The notes below the pieces were generated by a model, which saw nothing but the letters and a program-made list of their open reading frames with translations, made no database searches and was not told the origin of the DNA. A DNA stretch of 8,960 bases from an uncultured Mollicutes bacterium. GTDB taxonomy: Bacteria > Bacillota_I > Bacilli_A > RFN20 > CAG-826. The DNA lies in contig URQK01000066.1 of NCBI GenBank assembly GCA_900549975.1, positions 1 to 8,960 of the forward strand. The letters are read 5' to 3'. Positions 1 to 7,655 of the stretch are shown piece by piece. Both the position numbers and the translations under genes were made by a program. Position 1 is the first letter of the stretch. Each line of letters starts with the position of its first letter.

Positions 1-1
1 C

Positions 2-61
2 TATTTCCAGTGGGTGCTGCCGATCCTGATCGTCATCATCCTGCTGCAGGGCCTGCTGTAA
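2..61 (+). CDS. C-terminal end of an unidentified membrane protein (partial)
   Basis: Frame 2 is open from the window edge to a TAA at 59-61 and encodes 19 residues beginning YFQWVLP and ending ILLQGLL. This is an almost entirely hydrophobic stretch typical of a last transmembrane helix, as in transporters. Codons are strongly GC-biased (repeated CTG and ATC, with GTC and CCG), unlike every other gene in the window. A strong terminator follows about 40 bp after the stop, as expected at the end of a real gene. The family cannot be named from 19 residues. The longer plus-strand frame overlapping this one (10-192) runs through the terminator and shows no protein-like features, so I reject it. 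Calling this a gene end is inference from hydrophobicity, codon bias and the terminator. Confidence 0.45.
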   Translation, partial: YFQWVLPILIVIILLQGLL

Positions 62-100
62 AAAGATTCTTCCGACTCTCTCATCTCTCTCATTTTACAA

Positions 101-137
101 GACAAAAGCCGCAGCAAGTATTGCTGCGGCTTTTGTC
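101..137. terminator. Strong 16-bp-stem Rho-independent terminator
   Basis: The arms GACAAAAGCCGCAGCA (101-116) and TGCTGCGGCTTTTGTC (122-137) are perfect reverse complements around a 5-base loop. The GC-rich core GCCGCAGCA is followed by TTTT on the plus strand, and by symmetry also on the minus strand, so it can act in both directions. It lies 39 bp after the TAA of the plus-strand membrane-protein end and probably belongs to it. The GC-rich stem differs in style from the AT-rich hairpins elsewhere in the window. Confidence 0.85.
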
Positions 138-447
138 ATTTTGCGATTATGAACTCCGTGTAAATTCTAACATAACTTGTAAGATTATTTAATAAATTAA
201 AATGTTGATAAATAATTCCAATAGTTCGTGAAATATTAATTTTATCCTTTTTAGGATCTAAATTATTTATTTTTAATGTACCAGTATAATCGTTATCTAA
301 TAGGCTAATTATATTCAATAAGGTTGATTTTCCTGATCCTGATTCTCCATATATTCCAAACATTCCCCTCGAAGGATAAGAGGCATTAATTTTATTTAAG
401 ATTACACGATTTCCAAAACGCTTAGTAATGTTTTTTAAAACAAGCAT
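136..447 (-). CDS. ABC transporter ATP-binding protein, N-terminal half only (truncated)
   Basis: This is the N-terminal half of an ABC-transporter ATPase, which would power a membrane permease. The N-terminus (LKNITKRFGN) is typical of the family. Walker A is GESGSGKST at residues 34-42, followed by LLNIISLLD, and the Q-loop is YQHFNLL at 80-86. The signature LSGGQ, Walker B and H-loop are all absent. Family-like sequence stops at about residue 91, and the last dozen residues (YVRIYTEFIIAK) do not resemble any ABC domain. The stop codon lies inside the foreign terminator, so the frame is about 103 residues instead of roughly 210-230. AGGAGG lies 8 bases before the ATG. The Walker A context resembles LolD/MacB-type or bacteriocin-export ATPases, but the substrate cannot be told. 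The truncation coincides with a composition change, so the gene may be intact in the real genome. Confidence 0.8.
   Translation of the reverse strand: MLVLKNITKRFGNRVILNKINASYPSRGMFGIYGESGSGKSTLLNIISLLDNDYTGTLKINNLDPKKDKINISRTIGIIYQHFNLLNNLTSYVRIYTEFIIAK
138..180. other. Composition and gene-continuity breakpoint
   Basis: Left of this stretch the sequence is GC-rich (about 57% over the first 60 bases), with a GC-stem terminator and a plus-strand gene end. Right of it the sequence is about 30% GC and encodes an ABC ATPase on the minus strand. ATPase homology is lost at around residues 91-93, that is near 169-177. No target-site duplication, terminal inverted repeat or tRNA is visible at the junction. 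An assembly chimera is the simplest reading; a genuine insertion or deletion is the alternative. Confidence 0.6.
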
Positions 448-487
448 AAAAAAATCCTCCTATTAATTAATAAAGAAGGATTTTTAA
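448..487 (-). terminator. Terminator-like hairpin overlapping the ABC gene ribosome binding site
   Basis: On the minus strand AAAAATCCT (485-477) pairs with AGGATTTTT (458-450), a 9-bp stem with an 18-base loop. Two further T residues make a run of seven before the ATG at 447. It lies 8 bp after the DUF951 stop, where the operon would be expected to end. The 3' arm contains part of the AGGAGG of the ABC ATPase gene, so the same bases serve as terminator arm and as Shine-Dalgarno sequence. The loop holds the perfect palindrome TATTAATTAATA (461-472). The stem is AU-rich, so its strength as a terminator is moderate. Confidence 0.55.
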
Positions 488-495
488 TTTTTCGA

Positions 496-687
496 CTAAG
501 AAATTTTTCTTTTTACTTTTTTGTTAAAAGTTTCCCTATCAAGCATAACAATATTTCCACATCCAAGACACTTTAATTTTATGTCGGCGCCAACTCTTGT
601 TACTTCAAATAACTTAGAGTGGCTAACACAAGGATGTTCTTTTTTCATCTCGACAATGTCACCTATTTTTACACTAACTATTTCCAT
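496..687 (-). CDS. DUF951 family small protein (63 aa)
   Basis: The protein matches the DUF951 pattern: KIGDIVEMKK near the N-terminus, HPC at 18-20, then VGADIKLKCLGCG and VMLDRETF. DUF951 proteins are usually 57-70 residues, are widespread in Bacillota and have no firmly established function. Cys20, Cys40 and Cys43 (the last two as CLGC) plus His18 could bind a metal; that is inference. I prefer the ATG at 685-687, one base after the fhs TAG, because GGAAG lies about 9 bases upstream of it. The ATG at 694-696, which overlaps the fhs stop, has GGAAG directly adjacent and so too close to serve as a Shine-Dalgarno. The gene is the last of the mutS operon and is followed by a terminator-like hairpin. 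Many residues around the cysteines are basic, so nucleic-acid binding is possible but unproven. Confidence 0.85.
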   Translation of the reverse strand: MEIVSVKIGDIVEMKKEHPCVSHSKLFEVTRVGADIKLKCLGCGNIVMLDRETFNKKVKRKIS

Positions 688-688
688 A

Positions 689-2305
689 CTATTCATCTTC
701 CATTTTTATTGCTGCCGGAACTTTAGGAAGTCCTGGTAAAGTTAAAATATTACCTGTTAAAGCCACAACAAATCCCGCACCGCTTGATAAAGTAACATCT
801 CTTACAGTTATAGTGAAATCTTTCGGTGCCCCATAAATTTTGGCATCATCAGTAAATGATTGAGGTGTTTTTGCAATGCAAACTGGGGTATTTCCAAAAC
901 CCATTTGTTCGAATTTTGCAATATTTTTTTCTGCTTCTTCTAAGAAAATTACATTGCTAGCTCGATATATTTCTTTAGCAATCTTTTTAATTTTATCTTT
1001 AATTGATAAATTGACATCATACAAAGGATGATAATTAGATTTTTTAGTTTCTAATGTTTCCATGACTTTATTTGCTAAATCAATTGCTCCATCTCCACCT
1101 TTAATAAATCCATCAAGGAAAGAAACAACATAATTATGATCTTTGCACCATTTTGTTAATGCTTTTATTTCTTGTTCTTTATCACTAGCGAAGTGATTAA
1201 TAGCCACTACTACTGGTAAGCCAAACTTTTTCATATTTTCTAAATGTCTTTCAAGATTTTTACATCCTTCAAGCATTGCTTCAACATTTTCTAATTCTAA
1301 ATCAGTTTGTGACACTCCCCCATGCATTTTAAGCGCTCGAATAGTCGCTACCATAACAGCCATATCCGGTTTTAAATTGCCAACTCGGCATTTAATATCT
1401 AAGAATTTTTCTGCGCCTAAATCAGCGCCAAATCCTGCTTCTGTTACAACAATATCACTTAGTTTTAAGCCTAATTTTGTAGCTATAATCGAATTACAAC
1501 CATGAGCAATATTAGCAAAAGGGCCTCCATGAACTAAACATGGATTATGTTCTAACGTTTGAACTAAATTAGGATTTAAAGCATCTTTCATTAGTTTGTA
1601 TATGGCATTAGATATACGTAAATCTTTTATTGTAACTGGTAAATCATCATTAGTGTAAGCTACGATTACTCTATTAACACGATTAATAAAGTCTTCCTTA
1701 TTTTCTGCTAAACACATAATAGCCATCATTTCTGAAGCAACCGTAATAACAAATCCATCTTGGCGAACCACTCCATTATTATGGCCTTGTGCTATAGTAA
1801 TTTCTCTTAAAGCACGATCATTCATATCAATGGCTCTTTTCCAAACAATACGATTTGGATCAATATTTAATTCATTACCTTGAAATATATGATTATCAAT
1901 AATAGCGGACACTAAATTAATAGATGAAGTTAAAGCATGCATATCACCAGTAAAATGCAAATTAATATCTTCACTCGGTCCAATCGATACTTTGCCTCCA
2001 CCAGTCGCGCCGCCTTTAATGCCAAAAACTGGACCTAAAGAAGGTTCTCGTAAAACAAGCATACAATTCTTTTTAATTTTCGCTAATCCATCCGCTAAAG
2101 CAATGGATGTTGTTGTTTTACCCTCCCCGGCTTTAGTTGGTGTAATCGCAGTAACTAAAATCAATTTTCCATTAGGCTTATTTTTTAATTCTCCCATAAT
2201 TTCCATATTGATTTTAGCTTTATAATTGCCATATGGTTCTAAATACTTGTCTTTAATGTCTGCTTTTTTAGCTACATCACTAATTTTTAATAATTTTTCT
2301 TCCAT
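689..2305 (-). CDS. fhs: Formate-tetrahydrofolate ligase (10-formyl-THF synthetase)
   Basis: This cytoplasmic enzyme makes 10-formyltetrahydrofolate from formate, THF and ATP, feeding purine synthesis and initiator tRNA formylation. The ATP-binding P-loop TPTKAGEGKTTT is at residues 55-66. The family signature REPSLGPVFGIKGGATGGG is at 86-104, followed by SIGPSEDINLHFTGD. HGGPFANIAHGCNS is at 259-272 and TEAGFGADLGAEKF at 288-301. At 538 residues it is slightly shorter than the usual 555-560, but no conserved block is missing. The start ATG lies 2 bp after the miaA stop, with AAAGGGG 7 bases upstream, which fixes the start. The gene is co-transcribed with mismatch-repair genes, so its expression probably follows the operon promoter in front of mutS. 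Identification is secure. Confidence 0.97.
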   Translation of the reverse strand: MEEKLLKISDVAKKADIKDKYLEPYGNYKAKINMEIMGELKNKPNGKLILVTAITPTKAGEGKTTTSIALADGLAKIKKNCMLVLREPSLGPVFGIKGGATGGGKVSIGPSEDINLHFTGDMHALTSSINLVSAIIDNHIFQGNELNIDPNRIVWKRAIDMNDRALREITIAQGHNNGVVRQDGFVITVASEMMAIMCLAENKEDFINRVNRVIVAYTNDDLPVTIKDLRISNAIYKLMKDALNPNLVQTLEHNPCLVHGGPFANIAHGCNSIIATKLGLKLSDIVVTEAGFGADLGAEKFLDIKCRVGNLKPDMAVMVATIRALKMHGGVSQTDLELENVEAMLEGCKNLERHLENMKKFGLPVVVAINHFASDKEQEIKALTKWCKDHNYVVSFLDGFIKGGDGAIDLANKVMETLETKKSNYHPLYDVNLSIKDKIKKIAKEIYRASNVIFLEEAEKNIAKFEQMGFGNTPVCIAKTPQSFTDDAKIYGAPKDFTITVRDVTLSSGAGFVVALTGNILTLPGLPKVPAAIKMEDE

Positions 2306-2307
2306 AT

Positions 2308-3195
2308 TTAGTCCCCTTTCATATTTTTAATCACATAATTATATGCTTTATCAGCATTATCAAACCAGTTCATTGGTAATTGATTCTTAAAATAAGTCAT
2401 TTGTCTTTTAGCATAATTACGTGAATTTTTCTTAATTAACTCTACTGCTTCATTTAATGTTAATTTGTGATCTAAATAAGCTAATAATTCTTTATATCCA
2501 ATAGCTTGAAAAGCATGAATTGATTCTGGATATTTATTTTTTAAATTAGTAACTTCTTCAACCAAACCATCTTTAATCATTTCATCTACTCTATTATTAA
2601 TATCATTATATAATTTTTCACGCTCTACGTTAAGACCTATAAACATTACATCATATAGCAATTTGTGTCTTTGGGAATCAATAATGCTTGATTTGGTTTT
2701 ACCATGTAAACGATATATTTCAATTGCTCTTAGTACTCTTTTACGATTATTAACGTGAATAGTTTTGGTTGATTCTTCATCAATTCGTTTTAATTCTTCA
2801 TACAATTCTTCATTACTTAATAAAGCCAAATCAGACATATCAGCATGATTATTTTCATCATCGAAAGAAAAATCATATAATGTTGCTTTTTGATATAAAC
2901 CAGTTCCTCCAACAATAATAATATTTTTCTTTTTATCTTCTAAATATGAGATGGTTTTTCTTGCTATCTCTTGATAATCTTTAACATTAAAATTGGTATT
3001 AGGATCAACAAAATCAAATAAATGATGAGGAACTAGAGCGCGTTCTTTTAATGTTGGTTTTGCTGTACCAATATCAAAGTATTTATATACTTGAAAAGCA
3101 TCACCGTTTATAATTTCTGCATCTAGTGCTTGTGCCAATTTTATGGCCAAACTAGATTTTCCTGAACATGTTGGACCTGCAACTACAACAATCAT
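2308..3195 (-). CDS. miaA: tRNA dimethylallyltransferase
   Basis: MiaA transfers a dimethylallyl group to N6 of A37 in tRNAs that read codons starting with U, giving i6A37 and improving decoding. The P-loop GPTCSGKSS is at residues 7-15. The conserved GDAFQVYKYFDIGTAKPT block (31-48) carries the catalytic Asp32; the following Ser of many family members is Ala here. GGTGLY is at 96-101, the NNRKRVLRAIEIY block at 149-161, and AIGYKEL and NYAKRQMTYFK near the C-terminus. The 295-residue length is normal. The start ATG overlaps the mutL TGA (ATGA), which suggests translational coupling, and GAGG lies 8 bases upstream inside mutL. The mutS-mutL-miaA order is common in Firmicutes; there is no hfq after miaA here, with fhs taking that position. 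Confidence 0.97.
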   Translation of the reverse strand: MIVVVAGPTCSGKSSLAIKLAQALDAEIINGDAFQVYKYFDIGTAKPTLKERALVPHHLFDFVDPNTNFNVKDYQEIARKTISYLEDKKKNIIIVGGTGLYQKATLYDFSFDDENNHADMSDLALLSNEELYEELKRIDEESTKTIHVNNRKRVLRAIEIYRLHGKTKSSIIDSQRHKLLYDVMFIGLNVEREKLYNDINNRVDEMIKDGLVEEVTNLKNKYPESIHAFQAIGYKELLAYLDHKLTLNEAVELIKKNSRNYAKRQMTYFKNQLPMNWFDNADKAYNYVIKNMKGD

Positions 3196-5084
3196 ACGCC
3201 TGTCCTCTTAAATAATTTTTCTAATTCATATTTTGTGAATTTAACAATAATTGGCCTTCCATGTGGACAATTATGTGGGTTTTCGCAGTTAAACAATCTT
3301 TCAAGCATCACGCTAGCTTCTTCCATTGTGCAATTCATATTTGCCTTTAAAGAAGCTTTGCAAGCCATTGTCGCAATCGCATGTTTTCTTAATTTAAATT
3401 CATCAACTTTATCATCATGAAGAGCCATATCCACTAGATCATCAACATATTCTTTTTCGTCTTCGCGATGAATCCAAGTAGGAATTGTCACGACTTTAAA
3501 AGCATTATAACCAAATGGTTCAAACTCTAAACCAATTAATTTTAAAATCTCTCTTTTTTGATTTGTAAATAATGTAACATCACTTGGTTTTAAATTAATA
3601 ACAATTGGTACAAGTGGGTTCATCGTGATTATCTTTTTAGCATAAAGATGAGTAAAATATTCAAAGTTAATTCTTTCCATTGCGGCGTGCTGATCAACTA
3701 AGTAAAATCCTCCATCACCATTAATATCTTCACCAATGATGTATGTTTTATTAAGCTGGGCTAATGGACGAATTGGACAAACTCTTTTTGGTTGTTCTGG
3801 TTCTTTAGTTATTGGTGTAACATATTCTTCATCTTGCTCTTTAAAAGTATCTACATAAGGTTCTTCTTTTATCTCTTCATGAGATTCTTTTATAGTATTA
3901 TTAATATTATTATCTTTTACAAAATCTTTAACAATTTCATTATATTTTGGTTGTTCTTTTTCATATTCATATTTAGTTTCTTCTACTTTTGGGGTATTTG
4001 GATTATTCTCTTCTACTTCAATCGTATCAAATAAATCAACATGTTCAATAACTGGTTTTTCAACTTTTTTAACTTCGCTAACTGGTATTTCATCATAAAT
4101 AGTTTTCGGTCTAAGTGCTTCTGGTATTTTTTCTAAAAGAGCAAGACGTAATTCTTCTTCTTTAGAAAAACGGACTTCTCTTTTTGATGGATGAACATTA
4201 ACATCCACTAAAGCATAATCAACATAAAAATCTAACACTACAAATGGATATTTGCTAGGTGGAATAAAATCATTATAAGCATCTTTTATGGCGCCTTGTA
4301 CTTTTGGCATATATACATTTCTTCCATTAAGTAAAGTGATCATATAATATCTTGAAGCCTTAGCAATATCAGGTTTGCCTAAATATCCTTTCACTTGATA
4401 ATCAACGGCTTCAAATTCAAATGGAATCATCGATTTAGCGACAGCGTATCCAAAAATATTGGCAATAACTTCAAGTAAATCATTACGACCATTAGTTTGA
4501 AATTGACATTTGCCATCAATATAAAACTTAATTGCTACTTCTGGGTGTGCTAAAGCAAGACGAGACATTATTTCAATGCTATTAGCGTTTTCTGTATAAT
4601 CGGTTTTTAAATATTTTAAACGTGCTGGAGTATTATAAAATAATTCTTCTACTTCAATAATAGTACCTTTTCTTAAAGGGGCATCTTTGGCTTCTATTTC
4701 TTCGTTAATGATATTTAATTCTGTTCCAACTCCAGATCCTGTTGAAGTTGTTACTTTCATTTTAGATACAGAGGCAATAGATGGCAAAGCTTCACCTCTA
4801 AAGCCTAAAGTCTTAATTCTAAACAAGTCAAAAGAAGAAGAAATCTTACTAGTAGCGTGGCGTTTAAATGCTAATAAAGCATCATCACGATCCATTCCGC
4901 ATCCATCATCTTCGACTGTAATCTTTTTTCTTCCTGCTTCAACAATTGAAACACTAATATGTTTGGCACCCGCATCAATCGAGTTTTCAACGAGTTCTTT
5001 TAAAACACTGCTTGGTCTTTCAACGACTTCTCCAGCCGCAATCATATTAGCAAGTTTAGTATCTAATACTTGAATACGCCCCAT
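3192..5084 (-). CDS. mutL: DNA mismatch repair protein MutL, endonuclease-type
   Basis: MutL couples mismatch recognition by MutS to strand incision. The N-terminal GHKL ATPase shows ELVENSIDAGA (30-40), DDGCGM (59-64), LGFRGEAL (93-100), FYNTPAR (149-155) and the VHPSKREVRF block (298-306). A variable Glu/Lys-rich linker of about 110 residues (roughly 325-435) follows. The C-terminal domain holds the metal-binding endonuclease motif DQHAAMERINFE (464-475), ACKASLKAN (574-582) and CPHGRP (606-611). All the usual nicking-site residues are therefore present, as in bacteria without MutH. The length of 630 residues is normal. The ATG is 7 bp after the mutS stop, with AAAGGA overlapping that stop. 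The TGA stop overlaps the miaA start. A standard QxhhxP clamp motif is not evident; the corresponding place reads MNPLVP (488-493). Confidence 0.98.
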   Translation of the reverse strand: MGRIQVLDTKLANMIAAGEVVERPSSVLKELVENSIDAGAKHISVSIVEAGRKKITVEDDGCGMDRDDALLAFKRHATSKISSSFDLFRIKTLGFRGEALPSIASVSKMKVTTSTGSGVGTELNIINEEIEAKDAPLRKGTIIEVEELFYNTPARLKYLKTDYTENANSIEIMSRLALAHPEVAIKFYIDGKCQFQTNGRNDLLEVIANIFGYAVAKSMIPFEFEAVDYQVKGYLGKPDIAKASRYYMITLLNGRNVYMPKVQGAIKDAYNDFIPPSKYPFVVLDFYVDYALVDVNVHPSKREVRFSKEEELRLALLEKIPEALRPKTIYDEIPVSEVKKVEKPVIEHVDLFDTIEVEENNPNTPKVEETKYEYEKEQPKYNEIVKDFVKDNNINNTIKESHEEIKEEPYVDTFKEQDEEYVTPITKEPEQPKRVCPIRPLAQLNKTYIIGEDINGDGGFYLVDQHAAMERINFEYFTHLYAKKIITMNPLVPIVINLKPSDVTLFTNQKREILKLIGLEFEPFGYNAFKVVTIPTWIHREDEKEYVDDLVDMALHDDKVDEFKLRKHAIATMACKASLKANMNCTMEEASVMLERLFNCENPHNCPHGRPIIVKFTKYELEKLFKRTGV

Positions 5085-5091
5085 AATATCA

Positions 5092-7611
5092 CTATCCTTT
5101 TATTTTCTTTTTAAGTTCATATAAATAATTTAAAGCTTCTAATGGTGACATACTCAGTGGATCAAGATTTTTGACTTCCTTAATCCATTCTTCTTCTACT
5201 GGATCATTTTGAATTAAAACATTGCCCACAGAAGGAACACCTTTAGATTCTAATTCGTGCAATATTTCTTTTGCTCTACTCAATAATTCATTTGGTAATT
5301 TAGCAAGACGAGCTACATTAATACCATAAGATTTATTCATTGTACCTTCTTTAATTTTATATAGGAAGGTAATTTCATCATCATTTTCTTTAACGCAGAC
5401 ATGAACATTTTTTAATGATGGGATTTCTTTATCTAGTTCAGTTAATTCGTGGTAGTGTGTAGAGAACATCGTTTTAGCATGAATTCTTGCCGTAATATAT
5501 TCAATAATTGCTTGGGCTAAAGCCATACCATCAAAAGTTGCTGTTCCGCGACCTATCTCATCAAAAATAAGTAAAGAATTCTCCGTTGCGTGGCGCAAAG
5601 CATGATTTGTTTCATTCATTTCAACCATGAAAGTAGATTGACCAGAAACCAAATCGTCACTTGCTCCAATTCGAGTAAATATTTGGTCGAATACCATTAA
5701 ATCTGCTTCTTTTGCTGGAACAAAACATCCCATTTGAGCCATAACAACAATAATTGCTAATTCACGCATATAAGTTGATTTACCACCCATATTAGGTCCA
5801 GTGATAAGCAAAACATCCGTATTGCTATCTAAATTCACATCATTAGCCACATAGAATTTTTCTTTCAATACTTTTTCAATAACTGGGTGACGTCCTTCAA
5901 TAATATTAATTCTTCTTTCAAAGTTGAATTTTGGACGAATGAAATTATTGCTTGAAGATACTTCCGCTAAAGAGGCAATGACATCAATAACCGCTAAATT
6001 ATTAGCAAGTCTTTGAATTAATTGTGTCTTATCTTGTACTTTTTTACGAATATCTACAAACAAATCATATTCTAAACGCATTCTACGTTCATCAGCATTT
6101 AAAATAAGTGCTTCTTTTTCTTTTAATTCTTCGGTAATATAACGTTCACCATTAACAGTTGTTTGTTTACGTTGATATCCCCATTCATCTTTAATTTGAT
6201 CTATTTGACCTTTAGATACTTCAATGTAATAGCCAAATACACGATTATAACCAATACGTAAAGTTTTAATACCTGTACGTTCTCTTTCTTTTTCTTCTAG
6301 TTCCGCAACCCATTTTTTGCCACCATGAGATAAGGCAATTATTTCATCAAGTTCAAGAGAATATCCCGGTTTAAATATTCCGCCTTCTTTAATTGTAATT
6401 GGTGCATCTTCAGATATTGCTTTTTCAATTAGATCTACTAAATCATCAAAATTTGAAAATTTATTAGCAATATCATCAATATGAGCATTATTAAGTTTAC
6501 TTAAAGCATCTTTTAAAGCTGGTAAAGGCTTTAAAGAAGTTTTTAATTGTAATAAATCTCTTCCATTGGCGTTACCAAAAGAAATACGAGCAATTAATCT
6601 TTCTAAGTCGTATACTTCATCTAACATCACACGTACATCATTACGAATCATAAAGTTATCAATAAAACTTTGAATCATATCTTGACGAGCAATTATTTCA
6701 TTAATATCCGATGATGGTTTAGAAATCCATTGTTTTAATAATCTTCCACCCATCGCAGTTTTAGTATTATCCAGTAACCAATAAAGTGAACCATATTTTT
6801 CATCACTTCTAATTGTTCTTGTTAATTCAAGATTCAGTCTTGAATAAGCATCAATTTGCAAGGCTTTATTTGTTTTAATTACATGAGCAACTTGTAAATA
6901 ATCTAAAGATCTTTTTTGTGTTTTTCTAAAGTAATTAATCAAACGCATAATAGCGCGCATTTGATATAAATCTTTAACTTCTTGTAAGACACCTTCAAAT
7001 TCTAATGTAATTTCATCATTATCTTCATAAGAAATTAATATTTTCCTTTTTGATGTAATTGTGGTAATTGCTTCTTTATTAAAAGTTGATTTAACGACTA
7101 TTTCATGAGTTAAAATATTATCAAGTTCTGATATTAAACTACTAATATCTTTTTCAACATTCATAACATTGATTTCTCCAGTAGATAAATCAGCATAAGC
7201 TAAAATATAGCAATAATCCGTTTCATCAACTGCGACTGTATAGTTATTATCATCATTACTAACATCCATGAAAGCACCTGGAGTAATAATTTGAACAACA
7301 TCTCGTTCTACAAGACCTTTTGCAGTTGCAGGATCTTCCATTTGTTCTACAATGCCAACACGATATCCGCGGTTGATAAGTTTCGCAATATAACTTTTAA
7401 TAGCGTGATGTGGCACGCCACACATTGGTACACGTTCTTCTACACCAGCATTTTTACCTGTTAATGCTAGTTGTAATTCCTTAGATGCAATTTTGGCGTC
7501 ATCAAAAAATAGTTCATAGAAATCGCCTAAACGAAATAAAATAAGGACATCCGGGTTTGATTCCTTAATTTTTAAATACTGCATCATCATTGGAGAATAT
7601 TTTTCTTTCAT
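5092..7611 (-). CDS. mutS: DNA mismatch repair protein MutS
   Basis: MutS detects base mismatches and small loops and recruits MutL. The N-terminal mismatch-binding domain has the FYE wedge motif (31-33, in FRLGDFYELF) and PMCGVPHHA (62-70). The clamp and lever domains include GYYIEVSK (460-467). The ATPase has Walker A GPNMGGKST (605-613), Walker B LLIFDEIGRG (680-689) and STHYHEL (717-723). The C-terminus (DPLSMSPLEALNYLYELKKKI) is the usual MutS dimerisation tail. At 839 residues it is near the usual 850-870. The region before the tail lacks the QLSLF-like clamp-binding motif seen in many Firmicutes. The start is supported by GAGGTGA a few bases upstream. This is the first gene of a five-gene operon and lies downstream of cotE, as in Bacillus. 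Confidence 0.98.
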   Translation of the reverse strand: MKEKYSPMMMQYLKIKESNPDVLILFRLGDFYELFFDDAKIASKELQLALTGKNAGVEERVPMCGVPHHAIKSYIAKLINRGYRVGIVEQMEDPATAKGLVERDVVQIITPGAFMDVSNDDNNYTVAVDETDYCYILAYADLSTGEINVMNVEKDISSLISELDNILTHEIVVKSTFNKEAITTITSKRKILISYEDNDEITLEFEGVLQEVKDLYQMRAIMRLINYFRKTQKRSLDYLQVAHVIKTNKALQIDAYSRLNLELTRTIRSDEKYGSLYWLLDNTKTAMGGRLLKQWISKPSSDINEIIARQDMIQSFIDNFMIRNDVRVMLDEVYDLERLIARISFGNANGRDLLQLKTSLKPLPALKDALSKLNNAHIDDIANKFSNFDDLVDLIEKAISEDAPITIKEGGIFKPGYSLELDEIIALSHGGKKWVAELEEKERERTGIKTLRIGYNRVFGYYIEVSKGQIDQIKDEWGYQRKQTTVNGERYITEELKEKEALILNADERRMRLEYDLFVDIRKKVQDKTQLIQRLANNLAVIDVIASLAEVSSSNNFIRPKFNFERRINIIEGRHPVIEKVLKEKFYVANDVNLDSNTDVLLITGPNMGGKSTYMRELAIIVVMAQMGCFVPAKEADLMVFDQIFTRIGASDDLVSGQSTFMVEMNETNHALRHATENSLLIFDEIGRGTATFDGMALAQAIIEYITARIHAKTMFSTHYHELTELDKEIPSLKNVHVCVKENDDEITFLYKIKEGTMNKSYGINVARLAKLPNELLSRAKEILHELESKGVPSVGNVLIQNDPVEEEWIKEVKNLDPLSMSPLEALNYLYELKKKIKG

Positions 7612-7624
7612 AACTTCACCTCAA

Positions 7625-7646
7625 AGAAAAATAATATTATTTTTCT
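7625..7646. repeat. Perfect 22-bp palindrome in the mutS leader
   Basis: AGAAAAATAAT is followed directly by its exact reverse complement ATTATTTTTCT. Only one base pair per arm is G-C. The element lies between the mutS -10 box (7656-7661) and its ribosome binding site (around 7616-7622), beginning within a few bases of the predicted transcription start. As DNA it could be an operator. As RNA it would be a weak 5' hairpin that may protect the transcript. It may also be chance in AT-rich DNA, although 11 consecutive exact pairs at this location is notable. Confidence 0.6.
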
Positions 7647-7655
7647 ATTAGTTTA

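Noticed and set aside
10..192. Plus-strand 60-residue frame across the left joint
   Set aside because: It runs through the 16-bp terminator and the composition breakpoint. The membrane-helix frame in the same first 60 bases is more convincing.
3192..3195. Alternative genetic code (TGA as tryptophan) as in Mycoplasma
   Set aside because: mutL ends with TGA at the expected family length, and tryptophans checked in fhs and mutS use TGG. The standard code fits.
4687..5073. Plus-strand 128-residue frame opposite mutL
   Set aside because: It is antisense to the conserved MutL ATPase motifs, with no ribosome site or family features; it is a shadow of a real gene.
5515..5565. Alanine instead of serine in the MutS DEIGRGT-A-TFDG motif
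   Set aside because: As I recall, Streptococcus and related HexA/MutS proteins also have Ala here, so it is a normal variant and not a defect.
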